Numbered from the stretch's first letter, positions 34,308 to 43,337 are shown. The stretch is DNA of 64,000 nucleotides from Pedobacter helvus (GCF_005925325.1 NZ_SRMP01000003.1:377210-441209), one strand, 5' to 3'. Made by a program: numbers and translations. The notes: generated by a model from the sequence alone, not told the origin.

Positions 34308-35381
34308 CTAATTCACCGCCCCCTCTTTCATCTTTTCTGCATTTTCAGCAAACTGAAGCTTATCTATTAACTCTTGGATCTCTCCATTTACCACCGCAGG
34401 CAAATTATACAAGGTTAAACCAATACGGTGATCGGTTACACGGCCTTGAGGGTAGTTGTAAGTTCTGATCTTCGCAGATCTATCACCTGTTGAAACCATC
34501 GTTTTACGTTTAGCAGCAATATCGCCATGTTTCTTCTGAACCTCCAAATCGTAAAGCTTAGAGCGCAACATCTCCATCGCCAATTCACGGTTGGCCAATT
34601 GCGAACGCTCTACCTGGCATACCACTACAATTCCCGACGGCCTGTGCGTTAGCTGCACCTTAGTTTCCACTTTATTTACGTTCTGCCCGCCGGCTCCTCC
34701 CGAACGAGAAGTCTGTAAGTCAACATCAGCTGGGTTAATGTACACATCCACTTCCTCAGCCTCTGGCAACACCGCCACTGAAGCCGCCGAAGTGTGTACC
34801 CTACCCTGTGTCTCTGTATCTGGCACACGTTGTACACGGTGCACACCACTTTCGTACTTCAAGGTACCATAAACATCATCACCCGACACTTTTAGTACTA
34901 CCTCTTTGTAACCACCAGCAGTACCTTCGGTTACATCCATCACCTCCACCTTCCATCCCCTGGTATCAAAATAACGAGTGTACATACGGTATAAATCTCC
35001 CGCAAAAAGCGCAGCCTCATCACCACCGGTACCACCACGAATTTCAAATACAGCATTTTTAGCATCTTCAGGGTCTTTCGGAATCAGCATTAACCTAATA
35101 CGTTCTTCCATTTCCTCTTGTTGCTTCAATAATAAATCCTGCTCTTCCTTCGCCATCTCCCTCATCTCCGGATCTTTCTCGTTGCTCAAAATATCTTTGT
35201 TTGCCTCAATATTGCTCATCACGTTCTTGTACACCTTGTACTCTTCCACAATCTTGGTCAGGTCTTTATATTCCTTATTCAAGGCAGCAAAACGCTTCAT
35301 ATCCTGTATTACATCAGGGTTACTCAACTGCTCCTCCACATCTTCCCAACGCAACTTAATGGCTTCTAATTTATCTAACAT
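34308..35381 (-). CDS. prfA: Peptide chain release factor 1
   Basis: 357 residues, usual length. Recognises UAA/UAG and triggers peptide release. The catalytic GGQ loop is intact ([19 protein letters not shown], around residue 230). The codon-recognition tripeptide of RF1 (PxT) reads PDT in [17 protein letters not shown], against PAT in E. coli, which keeps the P and T and excludes RF2 (SPF). Monocistronic with its own terminator. Confidence 0.97.
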   Translation of the reverse strand: MLDKLEAIKLRWEDVEEQLSNPDVIQDMKRFAALNKEYKDLTKIVEEYKVYKNVMSNIEANKDILSNEKDPEMREMAKEEQDLLLKQQEEMEERIRLMLIPKDPEDAKNAVFEIRGGTGGDEAALFAGDLYRMYTRYFDTRGWKVEVMDVTEGTAGGYKEVVLKVSGDDVYGTLKYESGVHRVQRVPDTETQGRVHTSAASVAVLPEAEEVDVYINPADVDLQTSRSGGAGGQNVNKVETKVQLTHRPSGIVVVCQVERSQLANRELAMEMLRSKLYDLEVQKKHGDIAAKRKTMVSTGDRSAKIRTYNYPQGRVTDHRIGLTLYNLPAVVNGEIQELIDKLQFAENAEKMKEGAVN

Positions 35382-35462
35382 ATTTTTATAAGAAAATCAA
35401 TATTATTATTCTAATTAAAGCAAGTCCCGCTTTACACTCTTGTCTTTTTTGTCTACTATACT

Positions 35463-35547
35463 CGTCATTTCGAACGATAGTGAGAAATCCCTAGGTTTAA
35501 CATCTTCAACCTGCAGATTTCTCAGTCGTGCCTTCTTCGAAATGACG
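35463..35547. repeat. Long nested palindrome, CGTCATTTCGAA family (copy 1)
   Basis: Outer arms CGTCATTTCGAA (35463-35474) and TTCGAAATGACG (35536-35547) are perfect complements; inner arms TGAGAAATC (35481-35489) and GATTTCTCA (35516-35524) also pair. Related copies are at 40485-40558 and 52663-52772. Confidence 0.9.
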
Positions 35548-35612
35548 CAGCAAAAAAGTACAACCGTTTCAATCGGGTTTATGACACCAAAAACAGTGTA
35601 AAAACAAGCGCT

Positions 35613-36419
35613 TTAATTATCGGACAGCAAAAATACGGCTTTTTCAGTTAACACCGCAATTAATTTATTGCCCACCGCAACCTGCCTAATTGGAAGAGAT
35701 ACAGGCAGCTTCTGTTTAGAACTCTCAAAAGTAGTTGGATGATATCTTACCAAGTCATTCCCCTTCAAATAGGCAATCACGTTGCTGGTAATATTAAAAT
35801 CCGAAAGGCTATCGATAGGCAGCTCTCGCACATAGCCAGCAAACCTGTCGAACTGCAACACGCCTTCGTTTTTTCGTTGAAGAAAAACATATTGATCAGA
35901 GGCCGCCATCTGTTTGGCATCAACCACTTCATCAAAAAGCTGGAAAAGGTTAGCCGAGCGCACATCTTCCGTAAAGTTGCTGCTCAATTTAATTAGCGCA
36001 TTAGCAGCTCTATCAAATATCCACAAGCTATTATTATTCCCTGAAGCCACCACAGAAACCAACAGATTACTGTTCTTTGCAAAGGAGTAGCTGGTAATTT
36101 CATTCAAATTATTGTTTAGCACCACCACTTGCTGAAAATCAGCATAGAAAAGCACTACACGTAATGGATCCGAAACATCCACACTGTGCAATTTACCGAA
36201 ACGATTGTTACTATAACGCCACCTCAATTTACCTTTTGCATCGTATTTCAGCAACTCGTCTCTATCCGAAAGAAGGTAAACATTATCTAGGTTATCTGCA
36301 TAAACGGATTTGGCAATCGTATCTATTTGAGCCACTTGCTTCAATTGCGCTTTAACTGCACCAACATTAAGCAGCACAACAATTAAACAATTAAACAATA
36401 GAACAATTAACCTTCTCAT
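35613..36419 (-). CDS. Secreted beta-propeller-like hypothetical protein
   Basis: 268 residues with a strong signal peptide (about 1-24, ending GAVKA) then repeated beta-rich segments (SVYADNLDNVYLLSDRDELLKYDAKGKLRW, residues 39-68, followed by similar VVVLNNNLNEITSY and LWIFDRAANALIKL units) that look like propeller blades. No known family name. The signal-peptide codons lie in an AACAATTAA-type repeat (36379-36410). It is next to lpxH with a 19-nt gap, so the two are probably co-transcribed. Confidence 0.8.
   Translation of the reverse strand: MRRLIVLLFNCLIVVLLNVGAVKAQLKQVAQIDTIAKSVYADNLDNVYLLSDRDELLKYDAKGKLRWRYSNNRFGKLHSVDVSDPLRVVLFYADFQQVVVLNNNLNEITSYSFAKNSNLLVSVVASGNNNSLWIFDRAANALIKLSSNFTEDVRSANLFQLFDEVVDAKQMAASDQYVFLQRKNEGVLQFDRFAGYVRELPIDSLSDFNITSNVIAYLKGNDLVRYHPTTFESSKQKLPVSLPIRQVAVGNKLIAVLTEKAVFLLSDN
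36379..36410. repeat. AACAATTAA-type repeat that encodes a signal peptide
   Basis: Several near-identical units of AACAATTAA (36379-36410). In the minus-strand gene these bases specify RRLIVLLFNCLIVVLL, the hydrophobic core of its signal peptide. Similar A/T-rich units appear in intergenic DNA near 43310-43335 and 31846-31880. Confidence 0.7.
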
Positions 36420-36433
36420 GATTATTCAATTTA

Positions 36434-36452
36434 CCCTTTTAGGGGCTAGGGG
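36434..36452. repeat. C-tract/G-tract palindrome at the lpxH end
   Basis: A diverged copy of the element at nuoH and nuoC. Here it overlaps the gene: the last lpxH codons (APSP and stop) are read from GCCCCTAGCCCCTAA inside the repeat. Confidence 0.6.
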
Positions 36453-37188
36453 CAAAATACTCCAGCTTCAACTTCTCTCCATCAAACACACCATACGAAT
36501 TATAGTTTAGCCATTCGCCGATATTGATGTAAGTACTTTGTGTATTCAATTTCATTTCTATTGGCAAATGCCTATGCCCAAACACAAAATAATCAAAGTG
36601 CTCATTTTGCAACTTTTCTTTAGCGTAAATGGCCAGCCATTCTTTATCTTCCCCTAAAAAAACTTCCTCAGCTTTACTGGCAGCTCTGCTATGTGCCGAC
36701 CAAGCACTGGCAATGCCCATCCCTATACGTGGCGGTACAATACCAAACAACCACTGACAAAGCGGATTTCTAAAGATCTTTCTTAAAAATTTATATTTCT
36801 TATCTCCAGGCCCCAACCCATCGCCATGATGTAAATAGAATTTCTTACCTCCACGTTCAATAACCAGTTCATCGCTCACAATCTGCATCCCCATTTCTTT
36901 AATAAAGTAATCTTTCACCCACATATCGTGATTACCTTTAAAAAAATAGATTTTGATGCCCTTATCAGACATTTCGGCTAATTTACCTTGCAATCGCACA
37001 AACCCTTTTGGCACTACATATTTATATTCGAACCAAAAATCGAACACATCGCCCATTAAAAACAGTTCGCTACAATTTGGCATAATGAAATTTAGCCATC
37101 TCACAATACGGTCTTCACGTCGTCTGCTTTCGGTATGGTTTGGAGAGCCCAAATGAAAATCTGAAGCGAAATATATGTTCTTAGTCAT
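36439..37188 (-). CDS. lpxH: UDP-2,3-diacylglucosamine diphosphatase
   Basis: 249 residues, calcineurin-like metallophosphoesterase that hydrolyses UDP-2,3-diacylglucosamine to lipid X in lipid A synthesis. Metal motifs in order: DFHLGSP (Asp10, His12), GDVFDFW, GNHD, HHGDGLG and GHRHLP. It acts at the cytoplasmic face of the inner membrane. The C-terminal four residues are encoded by a dispersed palindrome, which suggests that the tail is not critical. Confidence 0.93.
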   Translation of the reverse strand: MTKNIYFASDFHLGSPNHTESRRREDRIVRWLNFIMPNCSELFLMGDVFDFWFEYKYVVPKGFVRLQGKLAEMSDKGIKIYFFKGNHDMWVKDYFIKEMGMQIVSDELVIERGGKKFYLHHGDGLGPGDKKYKFLRKIFRNPLCQWLFGIVPPRIGMGIASAWSAHSRAASKAEEVFLGEDKEWLAIYAKEKLQNEHFDYFVFGHRHLPIEMKLNTQSTYINIGEWLNYNSYGVFDGEKLKLEYFAPSP

Positions 37189-37255
37189 CTAACACCAAAG
37201 TTACGGAAAAAGCTGAAATCAGAGAGATGATCAAATTATGCGCTATCTGCTGTTA

Positions 37256-37912
37256 TTACCTACGTTTCAAAATTTTCGGAAAGCCAGCAATAAATTCTGT
37301 ACCCAACCATCCCGTTTTGATAATCAATTCAACTTGATCTTGAGAAGCTATCTTTTTATATCGCACGTATTGGTAAAAGAAACCGGAGATTTCTACATCC
37401 CCTATTTGATAAATTGAGGCATAAAAAGCCCTAGATTTACCAGTACCTTTAATGTACACATTGTTTATTCTAGTGTGAAAATACGCCCTATTCTTTACCC
37501 ACAAACGATTGATAAAGAGAAGTATGACATCGGAAAACCAAAATTTACCGGCAAAAATAATAATTACACACATCGCTAAATGACTAAACCAACTGTAAGA
37601 GCTGGCCGATTGGCTAGCAAAATAGAAATAGGCAAAGAGCAATGGAATAACCAGCATATAATTGATATACCAAGCTACTCCTTTAAATTTCGGTTTACTT
37701 ATTACGATATGAATATCCATCACAAATACTGACAAAACCGGAATTAGAATAAGTAGATCTTTGATGGAGTTACCGCCATAATAAATATATACTCCAATAG
37801 AAAATGGAATAAATGCAGCAATCAACTGCCAGCTCTGACCACCGAGCAGAAAGCAAATGGCCCACACAGCAAAAATCAAGATAAATAAGGGGAGATATTC
37901 TATTTCAGGCAT
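37256..37912 (-). CDS. Hypothetical integral membrane protein
   Basis: 218 residues from the ATG at 37912 (MPEIEYLPLFILIFAVWAI); the longer frame begins with TTG. Five to six hydrophobic helices fill residues 5-150, followed by a soluble C-terminal part (VYIKGTGKSRAFYASIYQIGDVEISGF, read over 160-186) ending in GTEFIAGFPKILKRR. No family recognised. It lies between lpxH and the ferredoxin reductase gene on the opposite strand, with no operon partner. Confidence 0.75.
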   Translation of the reverse strand: MPEIEYLPLFILIFAVWAICFLLGGQSWQLIAAFIPFSIGVYIYYGGNSIKDLLILIPVLSVFVMDIHIVISKPKFKGVAWYINYMLVIPLLFAYFYFASQSASSYSWFSHLAMCVIIIFAGKFWFSDVILLFINRLWVKNRAYFHTRINNVYIKGTGKSRAFYASIYQIGDVEISGFFYQYVRYKKIASQDQVELIIKTGWLGTEFIAGFPKILKRR

Positions 37913-38124
37913 AAACAATACTACGAAATGAGACCAAAAACTACAAAAAATATATGTTTTTAGTCATTTATTTATAAAAAATTAAGTCATAGCAAGTTAA
38001 ATTCCCCCACGAAAATTCGATTATTAGACCTTACAACGTGTTAAAAACCATTGCAAAAACGCTAAATCTATAGGATTACTAGATATTTTAACTTTCTATC
38101 TAGAATTCATCTAAATAGCTGCCG

Positions 38125-38152
38125 TTTTTTAAAACTTAATTTTGTACTTTTG
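38125..38152 (+). promoter_or_regulatory. Likely promoter for the ferredoxin reductase operon
   Basis: TACTTTTG (38145-38152) matches the TAnnTTTG element; the upstream element is weak (TTTT at 38125, 16-nt spacer). Transcript start would be just ahead of the ATG at 38170, giving a very short leader. Confidence 0.45.
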
Positions 38153-38169
38153 CACAAATTTTATTCATT

Positions 38170-39180
38170 ATGATTTCTACTGATATAGCTATTATAGGCG
38201 CTGGGCCAGTTGGTTTGTTTGCAATTTTTGAAGCGGGTTTGTTAAAAATGCGTTGTCATTTAATTGATTATTTGCCACAGGTAGGCGGTCAGCTATCAGA
38301 AATATATCCTAAAAAACCTATCTACGATATCCCTGGTTTTCCATCGGTATTGGCGCAAGAGCTTATCGACAACTTAATGGACCAGGCTAAGCCTTTCCAC
38401 CCAGGTTTTACTTTAGGAGAAAGAATTGAAGGTTTAGAAAAGAGAGGCGAAGCAGATTTTGTGTTAACAACCAACATGGGAACTGTAATTGAAGCTAAAG
38501 TGGTAGTAATTGCTGGCGGATTAGGCTGTTTCGAGCCTCGTAAACCTGCGGTTGCCGGATTGGAGAAATTCGAAAACGGCCGTGGTGTAAACTACATGAT
38601 TTTAGATCCTGAGAAATACCGTGATCAGAAAATGGTAATTGCCGGTGGTGGCGACTCTGCTTTAGACTGGACTATCTTCTTAGCTGAAGTTTGTAGCGAA
38701 TTGACACTGGTACACCGCAGCGAAGCTTTTAGAGGTGCTCCAGACTCAGTTGCTAAAGTGATGGAATTAGCTGAAAAAGGAAAAATCAACTTGATTTTAA
38801 ACAGTAACCTTAATGCAGTACATGGCGAAGGCAAGCTGGAAACGGTTGAAATTATCCATAACAAAACAATGGAAACCATTTCTGTAGAAGCAGATCATTT
38901 AATTCCATTGTTTGGTTTAAGTCCTAAATTAGGCCCAATTGAGCAGTGGGGTTTAAATATTAGCAAAAGTGCTATCGAAGTAAATGTTGACGATTATTCT
39001 ACTAACGTACCTGGAGTTTATGCTATTGGTGATATCAACACTTACACCAATAAGCTGAAACTGATTTTATGTGGTTTCCACGAGGCTGCCTTAATGAGCC
39101 ACAGTGCTTACCAGTACATGAATCCAGGAGTAAAATACACCATGAAATACACTACCGTTAATGGTGTAAGTGAATTTTAA
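38170..39180 (+). CDS. Ferredoxin-NADP reductase, thioredoxin-reductase-like (type 2)
   Basis: 336 residues with FAD-binding GAGPVGLFAIFEAG (10-23), the PQVGGQLSEIYPKKPIYDIPG segment split over 45-65, NADP-binding VIAGGGDSALDW (about 156-167) and the C-terminal FAD motif YAIGDIN. No redox CxxC is present, which separates it from thioredoxin reductase and fits the ferredoxin-NADP reductases of this fold. The 2Fe-2S ferredoxin 14 nt downstream is the obvious electron partner. Confidence 0.93.
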   Translation: MISTDIAIIGAGPVGLFAIFEAGLLKMRCHLIDYLPQVGGQLSEIYPKKPIYDIPGFPSVLAQELIDNLMDQAKPFHPGFTLGERIEGLEKRGEADFVLTTNMGTVIEAKVVVIAGGLGCFEPRKPAVAGLEKFENGRGVNYMILDPEKYRDQKMVIAGGGDSALDWTIFLAEVCSELTLVHRSEAFRGAPDSVAKVMELAEKGKINLILNSNLNAVHGEGKLETVEIIHNKTMETISVEADHLIPLFGLSPKLGPIEQWGLNISKSAIEVNVDDYSTNVPGVYAIGDINTYTNKLKLILCGFHEAALMSHSAYQYMNPGVKYTMKYTTVNGVSEF

Positions 39181-39194
39181 ATTAGAAACAAACA

Positions 39195-39518
39195 ATGAGT
39201 GATATCAATATAACTGTTGAAGACAGGGAAGGAAATGTAGCAGAACTTGTGGCACCAACTGATATGGGGCTAAGTTTAATGGAGTTCTTAAAAGCTAGTG
39301 AGTATGATGTGTTAGCTACCTGTGGCGGAATGGCTTTATGTGCAACCTGTAGCGTAGACGTACTTGAAGGCGAAGAAAAACTAAACGAGATGAGTGACGA
39401 TGAATACGCCATGTTAGATACTTTACCTGATTTACTCCCAAATACAAGACTGGCCTGTCAACTACAATTAAGCCCTGCAATGGAAGGTTTAAGAGTTAGG
39501 TTACACGCAATGGATTAG
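39195..39518 (+). CDS. [2Fe-2S] ferredoxin
   Basis: 107 residues, adrenodoxin-type fold. Cluster ligands in ATCGGMALCATCSVDV (Cys-x5-Cys-x2-Cys) and RLACQLQL (fourth Cys), with the acidic helix EMSDDEYAMLD between them. Small electron carrier paired with the adjacent reductase; it could serve Fe-S assembly, fatty-acid desaturation or other oxygenases. A bidirectional terminator follows. Confidence 0.95.
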   Translation: MSDINITVEDREGNVAELVAPTDMGLSLMEFLKASEYDVLATCGGMALCATCSVDVLEGEEKLNEMSDDEYAMLDTLPDLLPNTRLACQLQLSPAMEGLRVRLHAMD

Positions 39519-39531
39519 GTCGTATTAGATC

Positions 39532-39567
39532 AAAAAAAGTCCCGACAGCACTGTCGGGACTTTTTTT
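39532..39567. terminator. Bidirectional terminator between ferredoxin and ompW
   Basis: AAAAAAAGTCCCGACAG (39532-39548) and its perfect complement (39551-39567) with a 2-nt loop; A-run and T-run on either side serve both convergent genes. Confidence 0.93.
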
Positions 39568-39579
39568 TGGGATAAAGAA

Positions 39580-40215
39580 CTACAATTTTATACCTATACC
39601 GAAGCTGCACAACCAAGGGTCTATCTTGGTATCGGCAACTAAGGTAGCACCACCTGCTACGCTAGGATCAGTAGTCACTGTTGCATCGGTGCTTAACCAA
39701 AGTTTTTTGATATCGAAGTTCAGAAATAACTTTTTACTGAGATCGAAATCTATGCCCAATTGCGCTGCAGGTGCAAAAGCATTTTTGTAAGCGGTGTTGG
39801 CAATTGCAGGCTCGTTTTTAACACCATAAAATATCGTGTAGTTAACTCCAGCACCAACATAAGGTTGTACTTGCTTGCTTACCGGCATATGATAGGCAAA
39901 TGTTAAAGTTGGAGGCAACAGCCATACTTTCCCTAAATCTACATTTCCTAAAGCAGTATTAATGGCACTTACCTCGTGTCTGGTTGTGCCTAGAATTAAA
40001 TTGGCAGAAAAATTTTTAATTAAGAAATAAGTAAAATCTAACTCTGGAATAATTGTACTGGAAATATCCACGTTACCATTGATTACACTAATGTTTGCAC
40101 TCTCTTGTGGAATTACTGCTGTAGCACGCAAACGCATTCTTAAATCGCCTTTTTGTTGTGCAAACACATTAATTGATAATCCTGCAACGAGGAGGAAGGT
40201 TAATATTTTTCTCAT
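39580..40215 (-). CDS. OmpW-family outer-membrane beta-barrel protein
   Basis: 211 residues: signal peptide (about 1-19, ending NVFA), then an eight-strand barrel pattern with VQPYVGAGVNYTIFYG (the OmpW hallmark PYVGxGxNY), LGIDFDLSKKLFLNFDIKKLWL and a final FGIGIKL ending. OmpW proteins form narrow hydrophobic channels for small nonpolar compounds. Single gene with a terminator shared with the ferredoxin gene. Confidence 0.9.
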   Translation of the reverse strand: MRKILTFLLVAGLSINVFAQQKGDLRMRLRATAVIPQESANISVINGNVDISSTIIPELDFTYFLIKNFSANLILGTTRHEVSAINTALGNVDLGKVWLLPPTLTFAYHMPVSKQVQPYVGAGVNYTIFYGVKNEPAIANTAYKNAFAPAAQLGIDFDLSKKLFLNFDIKKLWLSTDATVTTDPSVAGGATLVADTKIDPWLCSFGIGIKL

Positions 40216-40484
40216 GTTGTTATGTTATTTAATGAAGCAATATTAGCTGGATACAGGCTTTTAATTAATGAGAAATTACAGTTGTTTAAGTGATTTTAAT
40301 TATTAGTTCTTAGGGCTTCGCGTTCTTAACGAATACTTCAAAAGCTATGCGTTTAATAATTACCGCGAAGAAAGGAAAGAGTTACGCAAAGAGCGCAAAG
40401 GAGGACTACTTCTGCCATTGGACCATTAGCACAGGCTTTAATTGTTTAAGCCCGATTGAAGTGGAAATACTTTTTGTTTTACTT

Positions 40485-40558
40485 GTCATCCTGAACGTCA
40501 GTGAAGGATCTCAATGTTAAAGCAGCTCCGAAATAGATTCCTCGTTCCTCGGAATGAC
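40485..40558. repeat. Nested palindrome related to the CGTCATTTCGAA family (copy 2)
   Basis: GTCATCCTGAAC at one end and GGAATGAC at the other, with inner GAAGGATCTC facing GATTCCTC. More diverged than the copies at 35463 and 52663 but with the same nested layout. Confidence 0.7.
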
Positions 40559-40640
40559 GGTAAAAGAACACAAAAAGATTATAACGAAAAGCGGGACTTA
40601 CGGAACCGAAGCACCACCGAAACCTGCTTTTCTAAAAATA

Positions 40641-40670
40641 AAAAATCCCGCTCTTTGCAGAACAGGATTT
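40641..40670 (-). terminator. Probable terminator of pdhB
   Basis: AAATCC-CG-CTCT paired with AGAA-CA-GGATTT (two mismatches, 4-nt loop) with an A-run upstream that becomes a T-run on the minus strand; 40 nt behind the stop codon. Confidence 0.5.
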
Positions 40671-40709
40671 GATATGTTTTACTAGCTAAACTAGTAGAAA
40701 GATGTCTTG

Positions 40710-41696
40710 TTATTTAGTAACATACATCACTTCTTTAACCGCTTTAACAACTTTCTCTGCGTTTGGCAAACTAGCAGCAATTAAAGTTGGTGCGTAAGGG
40801 AGTGGCACATCCTGACAAGTAACACGCAAAATTGGCGCATCTAAGTGGTCGAATGCATTTTTCTGTACGTTGAAAGTAATCTCTGAAGAAATTGAAGCTA
40901 ATGGCCAAGCTTCTTCTACAATTACCAAACGGTTAGTTTTCTTTACAGAGTTGATGATAGTTGCATAGTCGATTGGACGAACGGTACGTAAATCGATAAC
41001 CTCTGCATTGATACCATCCTTTGCTAATTCTTCTGCAGCTGGATTTACTACGCGAGTTAACATTTTACCGAAAGTAACGATAGTTACATCTGTACCTTCT
41101 TTAACTACGTTAGCTTTACCAATTTCTAAGTAATATTCTTCTGCAGGAACATCACCTTTATCGCCATACATCACCTCAGACTCCATGAAAATTACTGGAT
41201 CTGGATCCAAAATGGCTTGTTTTAATAAACCTTTAGCATCGTAAGGTGTAGCAGGAACTACCACTTTTAAACCTGGACAGTTTGCGTACCAGTTTTCGAA
41301 GTTTTGTGAGTGCTGCGCACCTAATTGGCCGGCGTTACCAGTTGGGCCACGGAACACGATTGGCACCGAGAACTGTCCACCACTCATTGACAACATTTTT
41401 GCTGCCGAATTGATGATTTGATCGATTGCTACTAATGAGAAGTTAAAAGTCATGAACTCAATAATTGGTTTAAGACCGTTCATTGCAGCTCCAATTCCGA
41501 TACCCGCAAAACCTAACTCGGCAATTGGCGTATCGATGATACGTTTGTCGCCAAACTCATCTAACATACCTTGACTAACTTTATAGGCACCATTATATTG
41601 CGCAACTTCCTCGCCCATCATGAAAACGTTCTCGTCTTTGCGCATTTCTTCGCTCAATGCTTCGCGTAATGCTTCTCTGAATTGGATTTCTCTCAT
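40710..41696 (-). CDS. pdhB: Pyruvate dehydrogenase E1 component, beta subunit
   Basis: 328 residues from the ATG at 41696 (MREIQFREALREALSEEM); the longer frame begins with TTG inside the promoter. Transketolase-like pyrimidine domain with FMMGEEVAQYNGAYKVSQG, RIIDTPIAELGFAGIGIGAA and the C-terminal domain with EVIDLRTVRPIDYATI and RLVIVEEAWPLASISSEI. Forms the heterotetrameric E1 that decarboxylates pyruvate with thiamine diphosphate. The alpha subunit is not adjacent. Closely related 2-oxoisovalerate E1 beta is possible, but the sequence reads as PDH type. Confidence 0.92.
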   Translation of the reverse strand: MREIQFREALREALSEEMRKDENVFMMGEEVAQYNGAYKVSQGMLDEFGDKRIIDTPIAELGFAGIGIGAAMNGLKPIIEFMTFNFSLVAIDQIINSAAKMLSMSGGQFSVPIVFRGPTGNAGQLGAQHSQNFENWYANCPGLKVVVPATPYDAKGLLKQAILDPDPVIFMESEVMYGDKGDVPAEEYYLEIGKANVVKEGTDVTIVTFGKMLTRVVNPAAEELAKDGINAEVIDLRTVRPIDYATIINSVKKTNRLVIVEEAWPLASISSEITFNVQKNAFDHLDAPILRVTCQDVPLPYAPTLIAASLPNAEKVVKAVKEVMYVTK

Positions 41697-41720
41697 TGTT
41701 TTGTTGAAAATTAACGAAGG

Positions 41721-41752
41721 CAAATATAATTATTAGTTTATTGCTTTGCAAA
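41721..41752 (-). promoter_or_regulatory. Bacteroidota-type promoter for pdhB
   Basis: Minus strand TTTG (41752-41749), 20-nt spacer, TATATTTG (41728-41721): full consensus. Predicted start near 41714, 18 nt ahead of the ATG at 41696. Confidence 0.82.
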
Positions 41753-41853
41753 GGTTAGAAAAGCTCGTAATTGTAATATTATTATTTGCCTTTGGGCGAT
41801 AGAAAATGTTTTAAAACGACTGCTTTACCAAATGAAAATCTGAAATAGCGCTT

Positions 41854-42207
41854 TTAATCCTCGCCAATGCTTTCGCCAAAATGGATGATATTACCGCTGT
41901 TATCTAAAATAGAGAACTGTCGCATACCCCAAGGCATGTTTTTTAATGATCCATTAGGATGAACAACGCCTTGCTCTTTATATAATGCAAAAAGTTCGTC
42001 TACCTGGGTTACTCTAACGTAACAACCTGTCGCTTTAGGAACTTCCGGGTCGCTAGTTGGCCATAAATGGATTTCAATTTCATCCTTACTGAAAATTAGA
42101 TAGCCATCCCAATTGTTGTGAAAGGTGAAACCTAACTTTTCAGTGTAGAATTGGATGGTTTCTTCAGCATTGAGCGAAGCGAGAATTGGTACGGCGGTTT
42201 GTAGCAT
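41854..42207 (-). CDS. VOC-family (glyoxalase/bleomycin-resistance-like) protein
   Basis: 117 residues with the paired beta-alpha-beta-beta-beta modules of the vicinal-oxygen-chelate fold: ILASLNAEETIQFYTEKLGF, IEIHLWP (metal-ligand strand) and GMRQFSILDNSGNIIHFGE at the end. A bleomycin-binding or small-molecule dioxygenase-type role is possible; substrate unknown. Monocistronic, divergent from the next gene. Confidence 0.88.
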   Translation of the reverse strand: MLQTAVPILASLNAEETIQFYTEKLGFTFHNNWDGYLIFSKDEIEIHLWPTSDPEVPKATGCYVRVTQVDELFALYKEQGVVHPNGSLKNMPWGMRQFSILDNSGNIIHFGESIGED

Positions 42208-42269
42208 GGCTGATTTATTTTATAGATAAATATAAGGCTTTATCTTTACTTAAACTATTAAGCTGGCTT

Positions 42270-42704
42270 ATGATCACATTTGAGAAACTACTCTTATTGC
42301 TTAACACCACCTCCATTTCAGAAGTTAAAGATTATTTCACAAAAGATGGTTTTATTTTGCAAAGCTGCAGTAAAGAGAATTGGATGTGGGTTAAGCCTAT
42401 ACGAACAGATAAAGCAGAAGTTATTTCACTAATGCAATTAGATGGAGCGTATAAATCGGTTAACTATCTTTTTTCTGAAGAAAGCAGATTATCTGATATT
42501 CAAAAAGATGCGACTGCAAATTTTGGCTTTGTGTTAATTGAAGATGAAGAAGAAATAATCATGAGAACAGCCGAATTTCAATTACGTTTAAAGAAGGATG
42601 AATTTCCTCCTTTTACATCCTATTCACTTAAACTACACAGAAGAAATAAGCAACGAAAGGCCGAGCTAATTGAAGTATCAATATCGCCGCCGCCAGGTGT
42701 TTAA
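42270..42704 (+). CDS. Hypothetical protein
   Basis: 144 residues from the ATG at 42270 (MITFEKLLLLLNTT); upstream in-frame sequence is also open but overlaps the neighbouring VOC gene. Mixed alpha/beta, with KENWMWVKPIRTDKAEVISL and a Pro-rich end (SISPPPGV). No family recognised. Convergent with, and overlapping by 4 nt, the acetyltransferase gene on the other strand. Confidence 0.65.
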   Translation: MITFEKLLLLLNTTSISEVKDYFTKDGFILQSCSKENWMWVKPIRTDKAEVISLMQLDGAYKSVNYLFSEESRLSDIQKDATANFGFVLIEDEEEIIMRTAEFQLRLKKDEFPPFTSYSLKLHRRNKQRKAELIEVSISPPPGV

Positions 42705-43255
42705 GAAGTTCTATGCTTGATGTAATATTCGGAATCCAATTCCTCTTCCTGGAAAGTCATTTCTTTCTTTGCCAATCTATCGAATTGATAATTATTCCTT
42801 TGTAGAATTTTCCTAGAATTATCATTACGTGGGTCTATTTTGGCTTCAATACTTTGTAGATTGATTTGCTCGAAACCAAATTTCTCTACTTCCAAAATTG
42901 CTTCTGGCACATAACCCTTTCCCCAATAATCTGGATGCAACATATAACCTATTTCGGCCTTGCCAAGTTCCGGGTAGAAATTGACATAGCCCATAATTCC
43001 GTAAATCTCTAAGGGGTTTTCGATATTGCTGATCGCCCAATTGATGGATTTGCCTTCCTTGATACCATTGGTTAGCATTTCTATAACTGCCAATGCATCT
43101 TCCTTAGTTTTTGCTCGAGGTCTTGGGATGTAGCGCATAGCCTCTTCATTGCCCCTAATTTTCATTACAGCTTCGGCATCTGTTAGGAGTACTTGCCTTA
43201 GCAACAATCGTTCTGTTCTTATTTCCGGAAAAGGGGTAAAATTTAGGTTTGACAT
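42701..43255 (-). CDS. GNAT-family N-acetyltransferase (RimJ/RimL-like)
   Basis: 184 residues. Typical order: TERLLLRQVLLTDAEAV at the N-terminus, GIMGYVNFYPELGKAEIGYML, the acetyl-CoA loop DYWGKGYVPEAI and a late IEAKIDPRNDNSRKILQRNNY. These resemble enzymes that acetylate ribosomal protein N-termini or small amines; substrate unknown. Followed upstream by an AT-rich repeat shared with the other side of addB. Confidence 0.92.
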   Translation of the reverse strand: MSNLNFTPFPEIRTERLLLRQVLLTDAEAVMKIRGNEEAMRYIPRPRAKTKEDALAVIEMLTNGIKEGKSINWAISNIENPLEIYGIMGYVNFYPELGKAEIGYMLHPDYWGKGYVPEAILEVEKFGFEQINLQSIEAKIDPRNDNSRKILQRNNYQFDRLAKKEMTFQEEELDSEYYIKHRTS

Positions 43256-43261
43256 GAATTC

Positions 43262-43293
43262 AATTTACGATTTTAGATTGACGAAATACGATT
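43262..43293. repeat. Direct repeat flanking addB (left copy)
   Basis: AATTTACGATTTTAGATTGACGA (23 bp) is identical to 46181-46203, and the match continues with TACGATT after a 2-nt difference. Confidence 0.85.
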
Positions 43294-43337
43294 ACAACTT
43301 GCCGAAAACAATTCAGCAATCTAGCAATTAAACAATA

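Larger units (their letters stand above)
40216..40709. other. 494-nt gene-free region between ompW and pdhB
   Basis: No convincing reading frame or RNA gene. It holds a CGCAAAGAGCGCAAAG-like stretch (about 40385-40401), a degenerate nested palindrome (40485-40558) and a terminator-like hairpin near the pdhB end. It looks like repeat-rich spacer. Confidence 0.7.
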
